Shown in pieces: positions 36,501-44,496 of a stretch of DNA of 64,000 nucleotides; position 1 is the first letter of the stretch; the number at the start of each line of letters is the position of its first letter. The stretch is from Neisseria dumasiana (GTDB taxonomy: Bacteria > Pseudomonadota > Gammaproteobacteria > Burkholderiales > Neisseriaceae), in contig NZ_CP091509.1 in NCBI RefSeq assembly GCF_022870885.1, positions 1,488,001-1,552,000 of the forward strand, written 5' to 3'. Both the position numbers and the translations under genes were made by a program. Below the pieces are notes generated by a model. The model had not been told where the DNA came from. It worked only from the letters and a program-made list of their open reading frames with translations, and ran no database searches.

Positions 36501-36559
36501 ATTATAACAAAGGCCGTCTGAAAACAAGGCGCAGCGTTTCAGACGGCCTTTGTTATAAT
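36501..36559. promoter_or_regulatory. 23-bp perfect inverted repeat with DUS core and TATAAT at both ends
   Basis: Arms 36501-36523 and 36537-36559 are exact reverse complements: outermost six bases read TATAAT outward in both directions, inner parts are the DUS AGGCCGTCTGAA. The spacer is 13 bp. The two -10-like boxes face the divergent genes (start codons 36474 and 36596). Confidence 0.55.
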
Positions 36560-36595
36560 GCTATGTTTCTGTTTTCAATAGCATCAGGCCGCATC

Positions 36596-38617
36596 ATGGA
36601 AGTGATCCAATACGAACATTCCCCCTTCAAACTCCACCAGCCTTTTCCGCCCGCAGGCGACCAGCCCTCCGCCATTGCCGGCCTGCTCGAAGGGCTTTCA
36701 GACGGCCTCGCTTACCAAACCCTGCTCGGCGTAACCGGCTCGGGCAAAACCTACACCATGGCCAACGTGATTGCCCAAAGCGGCCGCCCCGCCATCATCA
36801 TGGCGCACAACAAAACGCTGGCGGCTCAGCTTTATGCCGAGATGCGCGAGTTTTTCCCCGAAAACGCGGTGGAATACTTCGTTTCCTATTACGACTACTA
36901 CCAACCCGAAGCCTATGTGCCGTCGCGCGATTTATTTATCGAAAAAGATTCCGCGATTAACGAACACATCGAGCAGATGCGCCTTTCCGCCACCAAAAAC
37001 CTGATGACGCGCAACGACGTGATTATCGTAGCCACCGTGTCCGCCATCTACGGTATCGGCGACCCCACCGAGTATCAACAAATGGTACTTTCCGTAAAAG
37101 AAGGCGACACCATCGAACAGCGCGACATCATCTCCACCCTCGTTTCCATGCAATACGAGCGCGGCGAAATGGATTTCAAACGCGGCTCCTTCCGCGTGCG
37201 CGGCGACGTGATTGACGTGTATCCCGCCGAAAGCTCCGACAACGCCTTGCGCATCAGCCTGTTTGACGACGAAATCGACCGCCTCGACATCTTCGACCCG
37301 CTCACCGGCAGCAACATCCAGCGCGTCGGCCGCTACACCGTGTTCCCCTCCAGCCACTACGTTACCCCGCGCGACACCGTGCTGCGCGCCTGCGAAAGCA
37401 TTAAAGAAGAATTGCGCGAACGCATTGATTTCTTTACTCAAGAAAACCGCCCCGTCGAAACCCAACGCATCGAACAGCGCACCCGCTTCGATCTCGAAAT
37501 GCTCTACGAAATGGGCTTTTGCAAAGGCATCGAAAACTACTCGCGCCACTTTTCCGGCAAAAAAGAAGGCGAACCGCCGCCCACGCTGATGGATTACCTA
37601 CCCGACAACGCCATCATGTTTATCGACGAAAGCCACGTTACCGTTACCCAAATCGGCGGCATGTACAAAGGCGATGCCAGCCGCAAACAAAACCTCGTCG
37701 ACTACGGCTTCCGCCTGCCTTCCGCCCGCGACAACCGCCCGCTCAAATTCCACGAATTTGAAAAAATCATGCCGCAAACCATCTTCGTTTCCGCCACACC
37801 TGCCAAATACGAAGAAGAACACGCCGGCCAAGTGGTCGAACAAGTCGTGCGCCCCACCGGCCTGGTTGACCCGCAAATCGAAATCCGCCCCGTCGCCACC
37901 CAAGTGGACGACTTACTCAGCGAAATCAACGACCGCATCGCCAAAGGCGAGCGCGTACTCGTAACCACCCTCACCAAACGCATGGCCGAACAGCTCACCG
38001 ACTATTACAGCGAACTCGGCATCAAAGTGCGCTACCTGCACAGCGACATAGATACCGTAGAACGCGTTGAAATCATTCGAGATTTACGCCTCGGCCTGTT
38101 TGACGTACTCGTCGGCATCAACCTCTTGCGCGAAGGCTTGGACATCCCCGAAGTCTCACTCGTCGCCATACTCGATGCCGACAAAGAAGGCTTCCTGCGC
38201 AGCCACCGCAGCCTGATCCAAACCATAGGCCGCGCCGCCCGCAACGTAAACGGCGTGGCGATTCTGTATGCCGACAAAATCACCGATTCCATGAAAGCCG
38301 CCATCGACGAAACCGAACGCCGCCGAGAAAAACAGATTAAATTCAACGAAGAACACGGCATCGTGCCGAAGCAGATTACCAAACAGGTAAAAGACATCAT
38401 CGACGGCGTGTACCACGACGATTCAGGTAGCCCCAAAGGCAAAGGCCGTCTGAAAAACAAAGTGAAAGTGGGCGAAATCCACACCGAAGAAGATGCCATT
38501 AAAGAAATCGCCAAACTCGAAAAAGCCATGCAGCAGGCGGCAAGGGATTTGCAGTTTGAAGAAGCGGCTGTTTTTCGTGATAGAATTCGAGATATTAAAG
38601 AAAATCTACTGTTCTAA
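36596..38617 (+). CDS. uvrB: Excinuclease ABC subunit B
   Basis: Damage-verification helicase of nucleotide excision repair; 673 residues from ATG 36596 ([24 protein letters not shown]). The frame extends upstream through the DUS repeat, which is not plausible coding. Walker [11 protein letters not shown] near 45, beta-hairpin region [14 protein letters not shown] near 96-110, [40 protein letters not shown], and a C-terminal UVR domain ([27 protein letters not shown]). In-frame DUS at about 38444. Confidence 0.97.
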   Translation: MEVIQYEHSPFKLHQPFPPAGDQPSAIAGLLEGLSDGLAYQTLLGVTGSGKTYTMANVIAQSGRPAIIMAHNKTLAAQLYAEMREFFPENAVEYFVSYYDYYQPEAYVPSRDLFIEKDSAINEHIEQMRLSATKNLMTRNDVIIVATVSAIYGIGDPTEYQQMVLSVKEGDTIEQRDIISTLVSMQYERGEMDFKRGSFRVRGDVIDVYPAESSDNALRISLFDDEIDRLDIFDPLTGSNIQRVGRYTVFPSSHYVTPRDTVLRACESIKEELRERIDFFTQENRPVETQRIEQRTRFDLEMLYEMGFCKGIENYSRHFSGKKEGEPPPTLMDYLPDNAIMFIDESHVTVTQIGGMYKGDASRKQNLVDYGFRLPSARDNRPLKFHEFEKIMPQTIFVSATPAKYEEEHAGQVVEQVVRPTGLVDPQIEIRPVATQVDDLLSEINDRIAKGERVLVTTLTKRMAEQLTDYYSELGIKVRYLHSDIDTVERVEIIRDLRLGLFDVLVGINLLREGLDIPEVSLVAILDADKEGFLRSHRSLIQTIGRAARNVNGVAILYADKITDSMKAAIDETERRREKQIKFNEEHGIVPKQITKQVKDIIDGVYHDDSGSPKGKGRLKNKVKVGEIHTEEDAIKEIAKLEKAMQQAARDLQFEEAAVFRDRIRDIKENLLF

Positions 38618-38667
38618 ATAGAATAGACTGATTTTTTGAATTTTTATAAAACTAATTAGGTGCTTCT

Positions 38668-39083
38668 ATGTTATTTTCAGGATATCAAATTAAATCTGAT
38701 CATCGAGACAAGACACATATGAAAAGTCAGTGGGAAGTTAATGAGATCGAAGAATTGAAAGTTTTTACATTTGGGTTTTGTAATAACTGGATTGATGAAA
38801 AAGACGATGTATTATGGTCTTGTTCAGAAGATTTTCAAAGTATTGGATTCGAAAGTAAAAAAATAGACTTAGAGGTAGTAAGTGTAAAGAATTATTTTTT
38901 GCAAGATTTACTAAAGATAAGCAGCATGTTTGGCATGGTTTTCCTATTTCTAAATACAATAATGAAGACAGAATACCGAAGTCTGTTATAGAGAAAATGC
39001 AAAAATATTTTTCAAGTAACCCACCTTGTAAAAATAAATTTTGTAAAAGTTCATTTTCTAAATTTATGCAAGGGAAATTATAA
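38668..39083 (+). pseudogene. Unrecognised gene A of an AT-rich two-gene cassette, interrupted by a 1-base frameshift
   Basis: The first frame reads MLFSGYQIKSDHRDKTHMKS...VSVKNYF and then departs at the T6 run (38895-38900), stopping at 38991. One extra T would continue it as NYFFARFTKDKQHVWHGFP...IPKSVIEKMQKYF...SFSKFMQGKL, to a TAA at 39081-39083 that overlaps the ATG of gene B. The continued product is about 138 residues. It is not a family I recognise; the restored C-terminal half contains four cysteines/lysine-rich CKNKFCKSS. AT-rich, no DUS, unlike the neighbours. Confidence 0.65.
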
Positions 39084-40288
39084 TGATTGAATTAAAAATT
39101 GAAGGAAATTATATCGATTCATTCATCTATTCAGGCTCTTTTTTCCTGTTAAATGCAGAAATGCAATTGACTTCATTTGCTTGGAAAGATGTTATAAATT
39201 GTATAGAAGAAGATCAAGAAAAGAAAAAAATTATTTATAATTATTTTTCAGGAGGTGATAAATCTCTAATTAAAGAGTTATCTTTTGAGTATATAATTTC
39301 AGAAGAAAAGATTAATAAAATTTTTAGTATAAGTAAAAACAATCATTGTATTATAGATTTTGACTATTGGGTAACCGATATGGATATTTATAAAAATACT
39401 CTTTTTGTATCTAGTCATGAAGGTATTGATAGTATTGCTACGAATCGTCAAGAGGTTATAAATGAAGAACCTAAATTTGAATTCATTCCAAGTCAAAAGA
39501 ATACACTCATTAAACAACAAGTTTTTGATATAACATTAGGAAATTATTCTAGATTAATTGCTGCCTGTGGTAGTCAAGGGGCATTACAAATTAATACAAA
39601 AGGAGAGAGGGGAGGGGTACATGAATTAGCAACTGATGAGTATCAGCTTAGTAGTAAATTTTGGATAAATTGTGACTGGGATGCTAGTGCTGGTATCGCT
39701 GTCATTAAAAATAAATTAGAACAAGAATTTTTTAAATTTAATAATAAATTTGAAAAGGGAATTGATTTCCTAGAAACAGAAAATTCATTTGAAGAGTTGA
39801 GTAAAGAAGAAAAGAAAAAAGTAGAAAGAGAAGAAAGACAGAAGGCTATACAAAAGAAGTATCCTGAAAAAATATCTATTGAAAATAAAGGTATTATAAA
39901 TAGCTGGATTGAACAAGAAAAGGGAGATAGAAAGATTATTTTATTTGATGGTGTTCTAGAATTTCATCAATTTAACTTGGGTGAAGATAACTCAATTAAT
40001 GAAAAAATAGAAGATATATATAAATCATCATTTGTGATGCAAACTGAAAAATTAACAGAGTTGAATAAGGATTTAGTCTTGGAAACTCAAAAGACGGATT
40101 TTGGAATTATTATTGAAACATTGGAGGAGTTATTTATTGTTCCTAGTAAAAAAAATATAAGTAATATTAATAAATCATTCAGTAGTATAACTAATTGGAG
40201 AACGTTTCCTAAATCGAAAAATTATAGGAATCAATTACACATAGTGCAAGATGATTATGTATCAATCATTGGAGTTGATTTTGAGTAA
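39083..40288 (+). CDS. Unrecognised protein, gene B of the AT-rich cassette; possible beta-propeller
   Basis: 401 residues. Repeated short beta-rich units with blade-like endings (YKNTLFVSSHEGIDSIAT near 112, YSRLIAACGSQGALQINT near 155, DASAGIAVIKN near 205, FGIIIETLEELFIVPS near 340, YVSIIGVDFE at the end) suggest a propeller-type fold. A highly charged helix (ELSKEEKKKVEREERQKAIQKKYPEK) interrupts it near 238-263. No signal peptide or membrane segment. The start overlaps the restored stop of gene A (TAATG), implying coupled translation and joint function. Base composition is markedly AT-rich and DUS-free: probably acquired. Function unknown; defence or toxin-immunity is only a guess. Confidence 0.7.
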   Translation: MIELKIEGNYIDSFIYSGSFFLLNAEMQLTSFAWKDVINCIEEDQEKKKIIYNYFSGGDKSLIKELSFEYIISEEKINKIFSISKNNHCIIDFDYWVTDMDIYKNTLFVSSHEGIDSIATNRQEVINEEPKFEFIPSQKNTLIKQQVFDITLGNYSRLIAACGSQGALQINTKGERGGVHELATDEYQLSSKFWINCDWDASAGIAVIKNKLEQEFFKFNNKFEKGIDFLETENSFEELSKEEKKKVEREERQKAIQKKYPEKISIENKGIINSWIEQEKGDRKIILFDGVLEFHQFNLGEDNSINEKIEDIYKSSFVMQTEKLTELNKDLVLETQKTDFGIIIETLEELFIVPSKKNISNINKSFSSITNWRTFPKSKNYRNQLHIVQDDYVSIIGVDFE

Positions 40289-40359
40289 GCAAGCAAGCGT
40301 AGTATCCGACAAAATGGTTGGTATTGCCAAAACGTTCAATCATTTTGATGGTGCATCAA

Positions 40360-40384
40360 GGTCGGATTCGAGAATCCGACCTAC
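40360..40384 (-). repeat. REP palindrome left of the RAYT gene
   Basis: GGTCGGATTC-GA-GAATCCGACC then CTAC: on the complement, GTAG head plus 22-nt palindrome. Confidence 0.8.
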
Positions 40385-40430
40385 GTCTTGTATCATTTGT
40401 ATGGATCAATTCATATAACAAGGGAAAACC

Positions 40431-40922
40431 ATGCGGTATCGTCGATATTACCGTGCGGGCGGAACGTATTTCTTTACGGTGGTGGCGCATAACCGCCAAC
40501 CGATTCTAACCGGCGGTGCTGTGCGTTCGGCTTTACGCGAGGCTGTGTTGGCGGTGCGGGAAAAATACCCGTTTGAAATTGCGGCATGGGTGTTGATGCC
40601 CGATCATCTGCATACTATTTGGCATCTGCCTGAAAACGATGCGGATTTTTCCGAACGCTGGCGGCAAATCAAACGGCACAGCCAATATTTAATCGGTGCC
40701 GACACGCGTTTATGGCAAAAACGGTTTTGGGAGCATGCTATTCGTGATGAAGCGGATTTTGCCCGTCATTTCGATTATGTGCATTTTAATCCGGTGAAAC
40801 ACGGCCATGTGTCAAAGGTATCGGATTGGCCGTTTTCTACGTTTCATCGCTATGTAAAGCAAGGCATTTATCCGCTAAATTGGGGCGGGAATGAATCGGA
40901 TTTTGTGGTGGCGTATGATTAA
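40431..40922 (+). CDS. REP-associated tyrosine transposase (RAYT)
   Basis: 163-residue Y1 HUH-superfamily transposase. N-terminus MRYRRYYRAGGTYFFTVVAHNRQPIL, the metal-binding PDHLHTIWHLP near 59-69 (HxH), and the catalytic tyrosine in HFDYVHFNPVKHGHV near 122-136. RAYTs cut and join single-stranded REP palindromes carrying a GTAG or GTGG head; two such REPs flank this gene 46 bp before and 8 bp after. The frame is intact and base composition is like the core genome, in contrast to the AT-rich genes before it. Confidence 0.93.
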   Translation: MRYRRYYRAGGTYFFTVVAHNRQPILTGGAVRSALREAVLAVREKYPFEIAAWVLMPDHLHTIWHLPENDADFSERWRQIKRHSQYLIGADTRLWQKRFWEHAIRDEADFARHFDYVHFNPVKHGHVSKVSDWPFSTFHRYVKQGIYPLNWGGNESDFVVAYD

Positions 40923-40929
40923 TGAAGGT

Positions 40930-40953
40930 GTTGGATTCGAAAATCCAACCTAC
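40930..40953 (-). repeat. REP palindrome right of the RAYT gene
   Basis: GTTGGATT-CGAA-AATCCAAC then CTAC (GTAG head on the complement). Same orientation as the left REP, differing by a C/T change in the stem that is compensated on the other arm. Confidence 0.8.
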
Positions 40954-41012
40954 ATCACTAAATTGTTGGGGTTAGGTTCATAGCAAGTTGTCGGAATCTT
41001 TAAAAAAAACCA

Positions 41013-41040
41013 CGCGCATGGCTTGCGCCACACACCTTAC
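41013..41040 (-). repeat. Second GTGTGTGGC-type palindrome
   Basis: CGCATGGC and GCGCCACACACCTTAC resemble 23119-23144; here the head is GTAA rather than GTAG. Confidence 0.45.
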
Positions 41041-41054
41041 CTGCAAATAAACAA

Positions 41055-41090
41055 CGAGGCCGTCTGAAAATATTTTTTCAGACGGCCTCG
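41055..41090. terminator. DUS-pair hairpin before the DUF898 gene
   Basis: CGAGGCCGTCTGAAAAT and ATTTTTTCAGACGGCCTCG, near-perfect palindrome. It marks where DUS-bearing core sequence resumes after the island. Confidence 0.7.
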
Positions 41091-41136
41091 TCTATATCCG
41101 GCCAATGTTTTCTTTTATAATTCGGCTTTTCCTTTT

Positions 41137-42021
41137 ATGACAGAGGCAATGATGTCTGAAGTATCTGAAAATAAATATAATCAATATGATGAAGGCAGCG
41201 GTATTGCAGTTTTGGGCAATGCGGATGAGGGTAAATTGTTAAAGGTGGAAAATGCCGTAACGGTTAACGGTGCGCAAGCAAATGAAAGCCGAAATTGGCG
41301 CTTTGATTTTCACGGTACGGCCAATGAATATTTTAAAATTTGGATCGTTAATCTGTTTTTATCGGTGATTACGTTGTCGTTTTATGCGCCGTGGGCGAAG
41401 GTGCGGCGTTTGCGTTATTTCTACGGCAACACGGTGTTGGGTCGGGACAAGTTTGATTTTACGGCGATTCCTGCCCGTATTTTGATCGGGCGGATAATCG
41501 CTACGGTGTTGTTTGTGGGATTTTCTATGGCATCGAACCTTGATCCTGTTTATGCTTGGGTAGCTCCGGCGTTGATGTTTACGGTGATGCCGTGGCTGGT
41601 TCGCTCGACCATGCGTTTCCGTGCCCGTAACACGAAATACGGCAACAGCCGTTTTTATTTCTCGGCAACAATGAGGCACTCTTATTGGGTGTTGGCAAAA
41701 TGTGCGTTGGTTACGCTTTTGAGCTTCGGCTTGCTGTATCCGGTGGCACTATACTGGTTTAAATCTTATCAAATCAACCATTTGCACATCGGCAATCTGC
41801 GTTTTAACCTGAAAACGGGCGTGGGCGGTTTTTATGGTGCGGTGTTGAAACCTTTGTTGTTGATATTGGCGTTGATTGTGGTAATGGGCATTATCCTGAC
41901 GGGAATGGGTTATGCCTCACAAGAAGCGATATTGTCTTTGCTCTATGTTGCTCTTATGGTGCCTTATCTTTTTATCTTGGGCTTTTTGGTGCCGCTCACG
42001 CTTGGCAAAACACGATCATGA
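41137..42021 (+). CDS. DUF898 (YjgN-like) membrane protein, C-terminally truncated
   Basis: 294 residues. DUF898 units recognisable as FDFHGTANEYFKIWIVNLFLSVITLSFYAPWAKVRRLRYFYGNTVL and the later LLYPVALYWFKSYQINHLHIGNLRF; six to seven membrane segments. YjgN of E. coli is near 400 residues, so the end is missing: after FLVPLTLGKTRS the frame stops and DNA for an unrelated metalloprotease follows. The start could be ATG 41137 or 41152. Likely non-functional or altered. Confidence 0.75.
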   Translation: MTEAMMSEVSENKYNQYDEGSGIAVLGNADEGKLLKVENAVTVNGAQANESRNWRFDFHGTANEYFKIWIVNLFLSVITLSFYAPWAKVRRLRYFYGNTVLGRDKFDFTAIPARILIGRIIATVLFVGFSMASNLDPVYAWVAPALMFTVMPWLVRSTMRFRARNTKYGNSRFYFSATMRHSYWVLAKCALVTLLSFGLLYPVALYWFKSYQINHLHIGNLRFNLKTGVGGFYGAVLKPLLLILALIVVMGIILTGMGYASQEAILSLLYVALMVPYLFILGFLVPLTLGKTRS

Positions 42022-42388
42022 AATTTTGGCCGTGCTGGCACACGAACAAGGCCATCTGAAAAAACGCCACAGCCTGCAACAGGCTTTGCGCGGCATCGGC
42101 ATAAGCGTGTTTCTGCTTGCGCTTACCGGCGATGCCACGGATTTTCTCGACGGGCTGCCGGTAGTGTTTGCCACGGCTCAATATTCGCAGGAATTTGAAC
42201 TTGAAGCCGATTTACATGCCATCAACGAGTTGAAACGTTTGAATATTCCGCCCAAACATCTGGCCGATTTTCTGCAACGTTTGCACAAATCGCACGGTCA
42301 TGATGAAGAAAATCCGGTCGAAAATATTTTAAGCACGCATCCGATTACATCCGAACGGGTGAAACAGGTTGAGCAACATGCGAAGTAA
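41995..42388 (+). pseudogene. C-terminal remnant of an M48-family metallopeptidase
   Basis: In the frame ending at 42388 the sequence reads HDHEILAVLAHEQGHLKKRHSLQQALRGIG, the zinc motif HExxH, followed by SQEFELEADLHAI with the third ligand and a tail with THPITSERVKQVEQ. The N-terminal domain and any start or signal peptide are absent; upstream DNA belongs to the DUF898 gene. A deletion has evidently joined the two genes near 41990-42010. Confidence 0.8.
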
Positions 42389-42421
42389 AACGTTTTGAAG
42401 TAACAATCGTTTTAAAACCGT

Positions 42422-42451
42422 TAAGGCCGTCTGAACATTCAGACGGCCTTA
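42422..42451. terminator. DUS-pair hairpin after the metallopeptidase remnant
   Basis: TAAGGCCGTCTGAA and TTCAGACGGCCTTA pair perfectly with a 2-nt centre. Confidence 0.7.
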
Positions 42452-42504
42452 GCGTTATCCTAAAAAAACGGTTAGCGAAAAACAGTTCAACTATATATAT
42501 GGTT

Positions 42505-42648
42505 TTAAATCGAATAATCTTCTTTCAGCAGATGCTTGTAAGCGTGCAGATACGAAGCCCCCACAAACGATACGCCGCCGACAACATTGCCGATAAACAC
42601 CGGCAGCATATTCCAGAAAAACTGCTTTTTAAAGCGTACAGACACATC
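42505..42648 (-). pseudogene. C-terminal fragment of a formate/nitrite transporter (FNT family)
   Basis: The minus strand encodes RFKKQFFWNMLPVFIGNVVGGVSFVGASYLHAYKHLL and a stop, matching the last membrane helix and tail of FocA/NirC channels (NxxPVxIGNxxGG). About 47 codons remain; the upstream part has been replaced by a DUS and the LysR promoter region. Confidence 0.75.
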
Positions 42649-42727
42649 TTTTCAGACGGCCTGAGAGCTTTGATTATCTTGTGCCGCAGACGGGCGCTTT
42701 GCGAAGGCTTCCGCCGGTGTAATCCTG

Positions 42728-42733
42728 TATAAT
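42728..42733 (+). promoter_or_regulatory. -10 element of the LysR gene
   Basis: TATAAT 35 bp before the TTG start. No consensus -35 seen. Confidence 0.35.
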
Positions 42734-42767
42734 CGCCACCCTACCCGCTTTACCTTAAGGAACAGTT

Positions 42768-43676
42768 TTGGATACTTTTTTAAGCATGAAAGTTTTCCGC
42801 CAAGTGATTGAAAACGGCAGCTTCACCAAAGCAGCGGAACGCATGGATTTATCGCCCGCGATGGTCAGCAAACATGTGCGCCATTTGGAAAGCAGCATCG
42901 GAGCGAAACTGCTGCTGCGCAACACCCGCAGTTTGAGCCTGACCGAAGCGGGCGCAGAATATTACCGCCAATGTGCTTATGCTCTGGACACGCTGGAGCA
43001 GGCGGCGCAAAAGGCGGCTTCGGGCGTGGAACAGGCTCAGGGCTTGTTGCGGCTCACTGCACCGGTATGGTTTGCGTCATCGCAATTCGCACAATGGTTA
43101 ACCGAATATTGCGAACAGTATCCCGACATTACGCTGGAAGTGGTATTGGACAACCGCCACAAAGATTTGGTGGGCGACGGCTTCGACCTTGCCTTGCGCG
43201 CGTCGGACGAACCCGCACCCTCGCTGATTGCCCGCAAAATCGGCACGGTAAACATGCTGCTGTGTGCTTCGGCAGAGTTTATCGAGCGTTACGGCATGCC
43301 CGAAACTTTAGAACAAGTTGCCGCCTGCCCTGCCGTATTGCCGGGTTACGTCGATATGCGCGTGCGCACTTTGCAACACCTCGAAAGCGGCAAAAACGAA
43401 GAACTTCATCTGAAAAAACCGGTATTTACCAGCAACAACAGCGTGATGGTTTACCAAATGATTCTGGCCGGCTGCGGCATCGGTTACGGGCCGGACTGCC
43501 TGATTTGCGAAGATTTGGCCAAAGGCAGGCTGGTTAGGCTGCTGCCCGATTATTCGATGCCCAGCCATCCGCTTTATGCAGCTTATGCCGACCGCCAATT
43601 TCTGAGTGCAAAAGTGCGCAGCTTTATCGACTTTATCGGCGGCAAACTCGGCCGCAGCAATCCGTTTGTGCCATAA
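42768..43676 (+). CDS. LysR-family transcriptional regulator
   Basis: 302 residues. N-terminal winged helix MDTFLSMKVFRQVIENGSFTKAAERMDLSPAMVSKHVRHLESSIGAKLLLRNTRSLSLTEAG (helix-turn-helix near 18-45), followed by the periplasmic-binding-like effector domain. The start is TTG with AAGGAAC upstream; an internal ATG at 42786 would cut into the HTH. The target genes are unknown; the usual divergent partner would be the FNT remnant at 42505-42648, so it may have lost its target. Confidence 0.88.
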   Translation: MDTFLSMKVFRQVIENGSFTKAAERMDLSPAMVSKHVRHLESSIGAKLLLRNTRSLSLTEAGAEYYRQCAYALDTLEQAAQKAASGVEQAQGLLRLTAPVWFASSQFAQWLTEYCEQYPDITLEVVLDNRHKDLVGDGFDLALRASDEPAPSLIARKIGTVNMLLCASAEFIERYGMPETLEQVAACPAVLPGYVDMRVRTLQHLESGKNEELHLKKPVFTSNNSVMVYQMILAGCGIGYGPDCLICEDLAKGRLVRLLPDYSMPSHPLYAAYADRQFLSAKVRSFIDFIGGKLGRSNPFVP

Positions 43677-43895
43677 GCTGCCCGCCGCCCCGGCAGCATG
43701 GTCAACGTGTGCGGCCGAAGCCGCATTTACCAGAGCTTGTGCAAAGCCGTCAGGTTTGCTTCATGCCCGGATTTGGTTACAATGGAATTTCCTTACAACG
43801 CACATAAGCAAAATAACGCAAACGTCTGCGGCACAGGCTGCCTGCGCCTTGTCTTGTGACTGTGTGATTTCACAATAAAAAACCGGAGCAATATT

Positions 43896-44459
43896 ATGAA
43901 AAAAATCATTTCTGCATTATGTTTGAGCGCATTGGCCGCAACTGTCGGCGCGGCAACTTATAAAATCGACGGCCATCACACCAATGCCCGTTTCGGCATC
44001 GACCACTTTAAAACCAGCACCAACGTGGGCGGTTTTTATAATTTGAGCGGCACGTTGGAATTCGACCCCGCCAAACGCACCGGTTCGATAGATTTGAGCA
44101 TTCCGGTAGATTCGATTCAATCCGGCAGCCAAGAGTTTACCAACCACCTGAAATCGGCCGACTTGTTCAATGCGGCCAAATACCCCGAAATCCGCTTTAC
44201 CTCGACCAAATTCAACTTCAACGGTAGAAAACTGCTGTCGGTTGACGGCAAGCTGACTATGTTGGGCAAAACCCATCCGGTTAAGCTCAAAGCCCAAAAA
44301 TTCAACTGCTACGACAGCCCGATTTTAAAAACCCAAGTTTGCGGCGGCGATTTCACCGCCACCATCGACCGCACCAAATGGGGCATGAATTATCTGCTGG
44401 ATGCAGGCATCACCAAGCACGTTTCTTTGAACATTCAAATCGAAGCGGGTAAAAAATAA
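43896..44459 (+). CDS. YceI-family periplasmic protein
   Basis: 187 residues. Signal peptide MKKIISALCLSALAATVGA, then the YceI lipocalin-like barrel: YKIDGHHTNARFGIDHFKTSTNVGGFYNLSGTLEFDP, SIPVDSIQSGSQEFTNHLKSADLFNAAKYPEIRFTST. The family binds polyisoprenoid-type lipids. RBS GGAGCAAT before ATG. The IS30 remnant begins 37 bp after the stop. Confidence 0.9.
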   Translation: MKKIISALCLSALAATVGAATYKIDGHHTNARFGIDHFKTSTNVGGFYNLSGTLEFDPAKRTGSIDLSIPVDSIQSGSQEFTNHLKSADLFNAAKYPEIRFTSTKFNFNGRKLLSVDGKLTMLGKTHPVKLKAQKFNCYDSPILKTQVCGGDFTATIDRTKWGMNYLLDAGITKHVSLNIQIEAGKK

Positions 44460-44496
44460 TATCCGCCCGAATCAAACCGCTCTTAAGACGGCCTTA

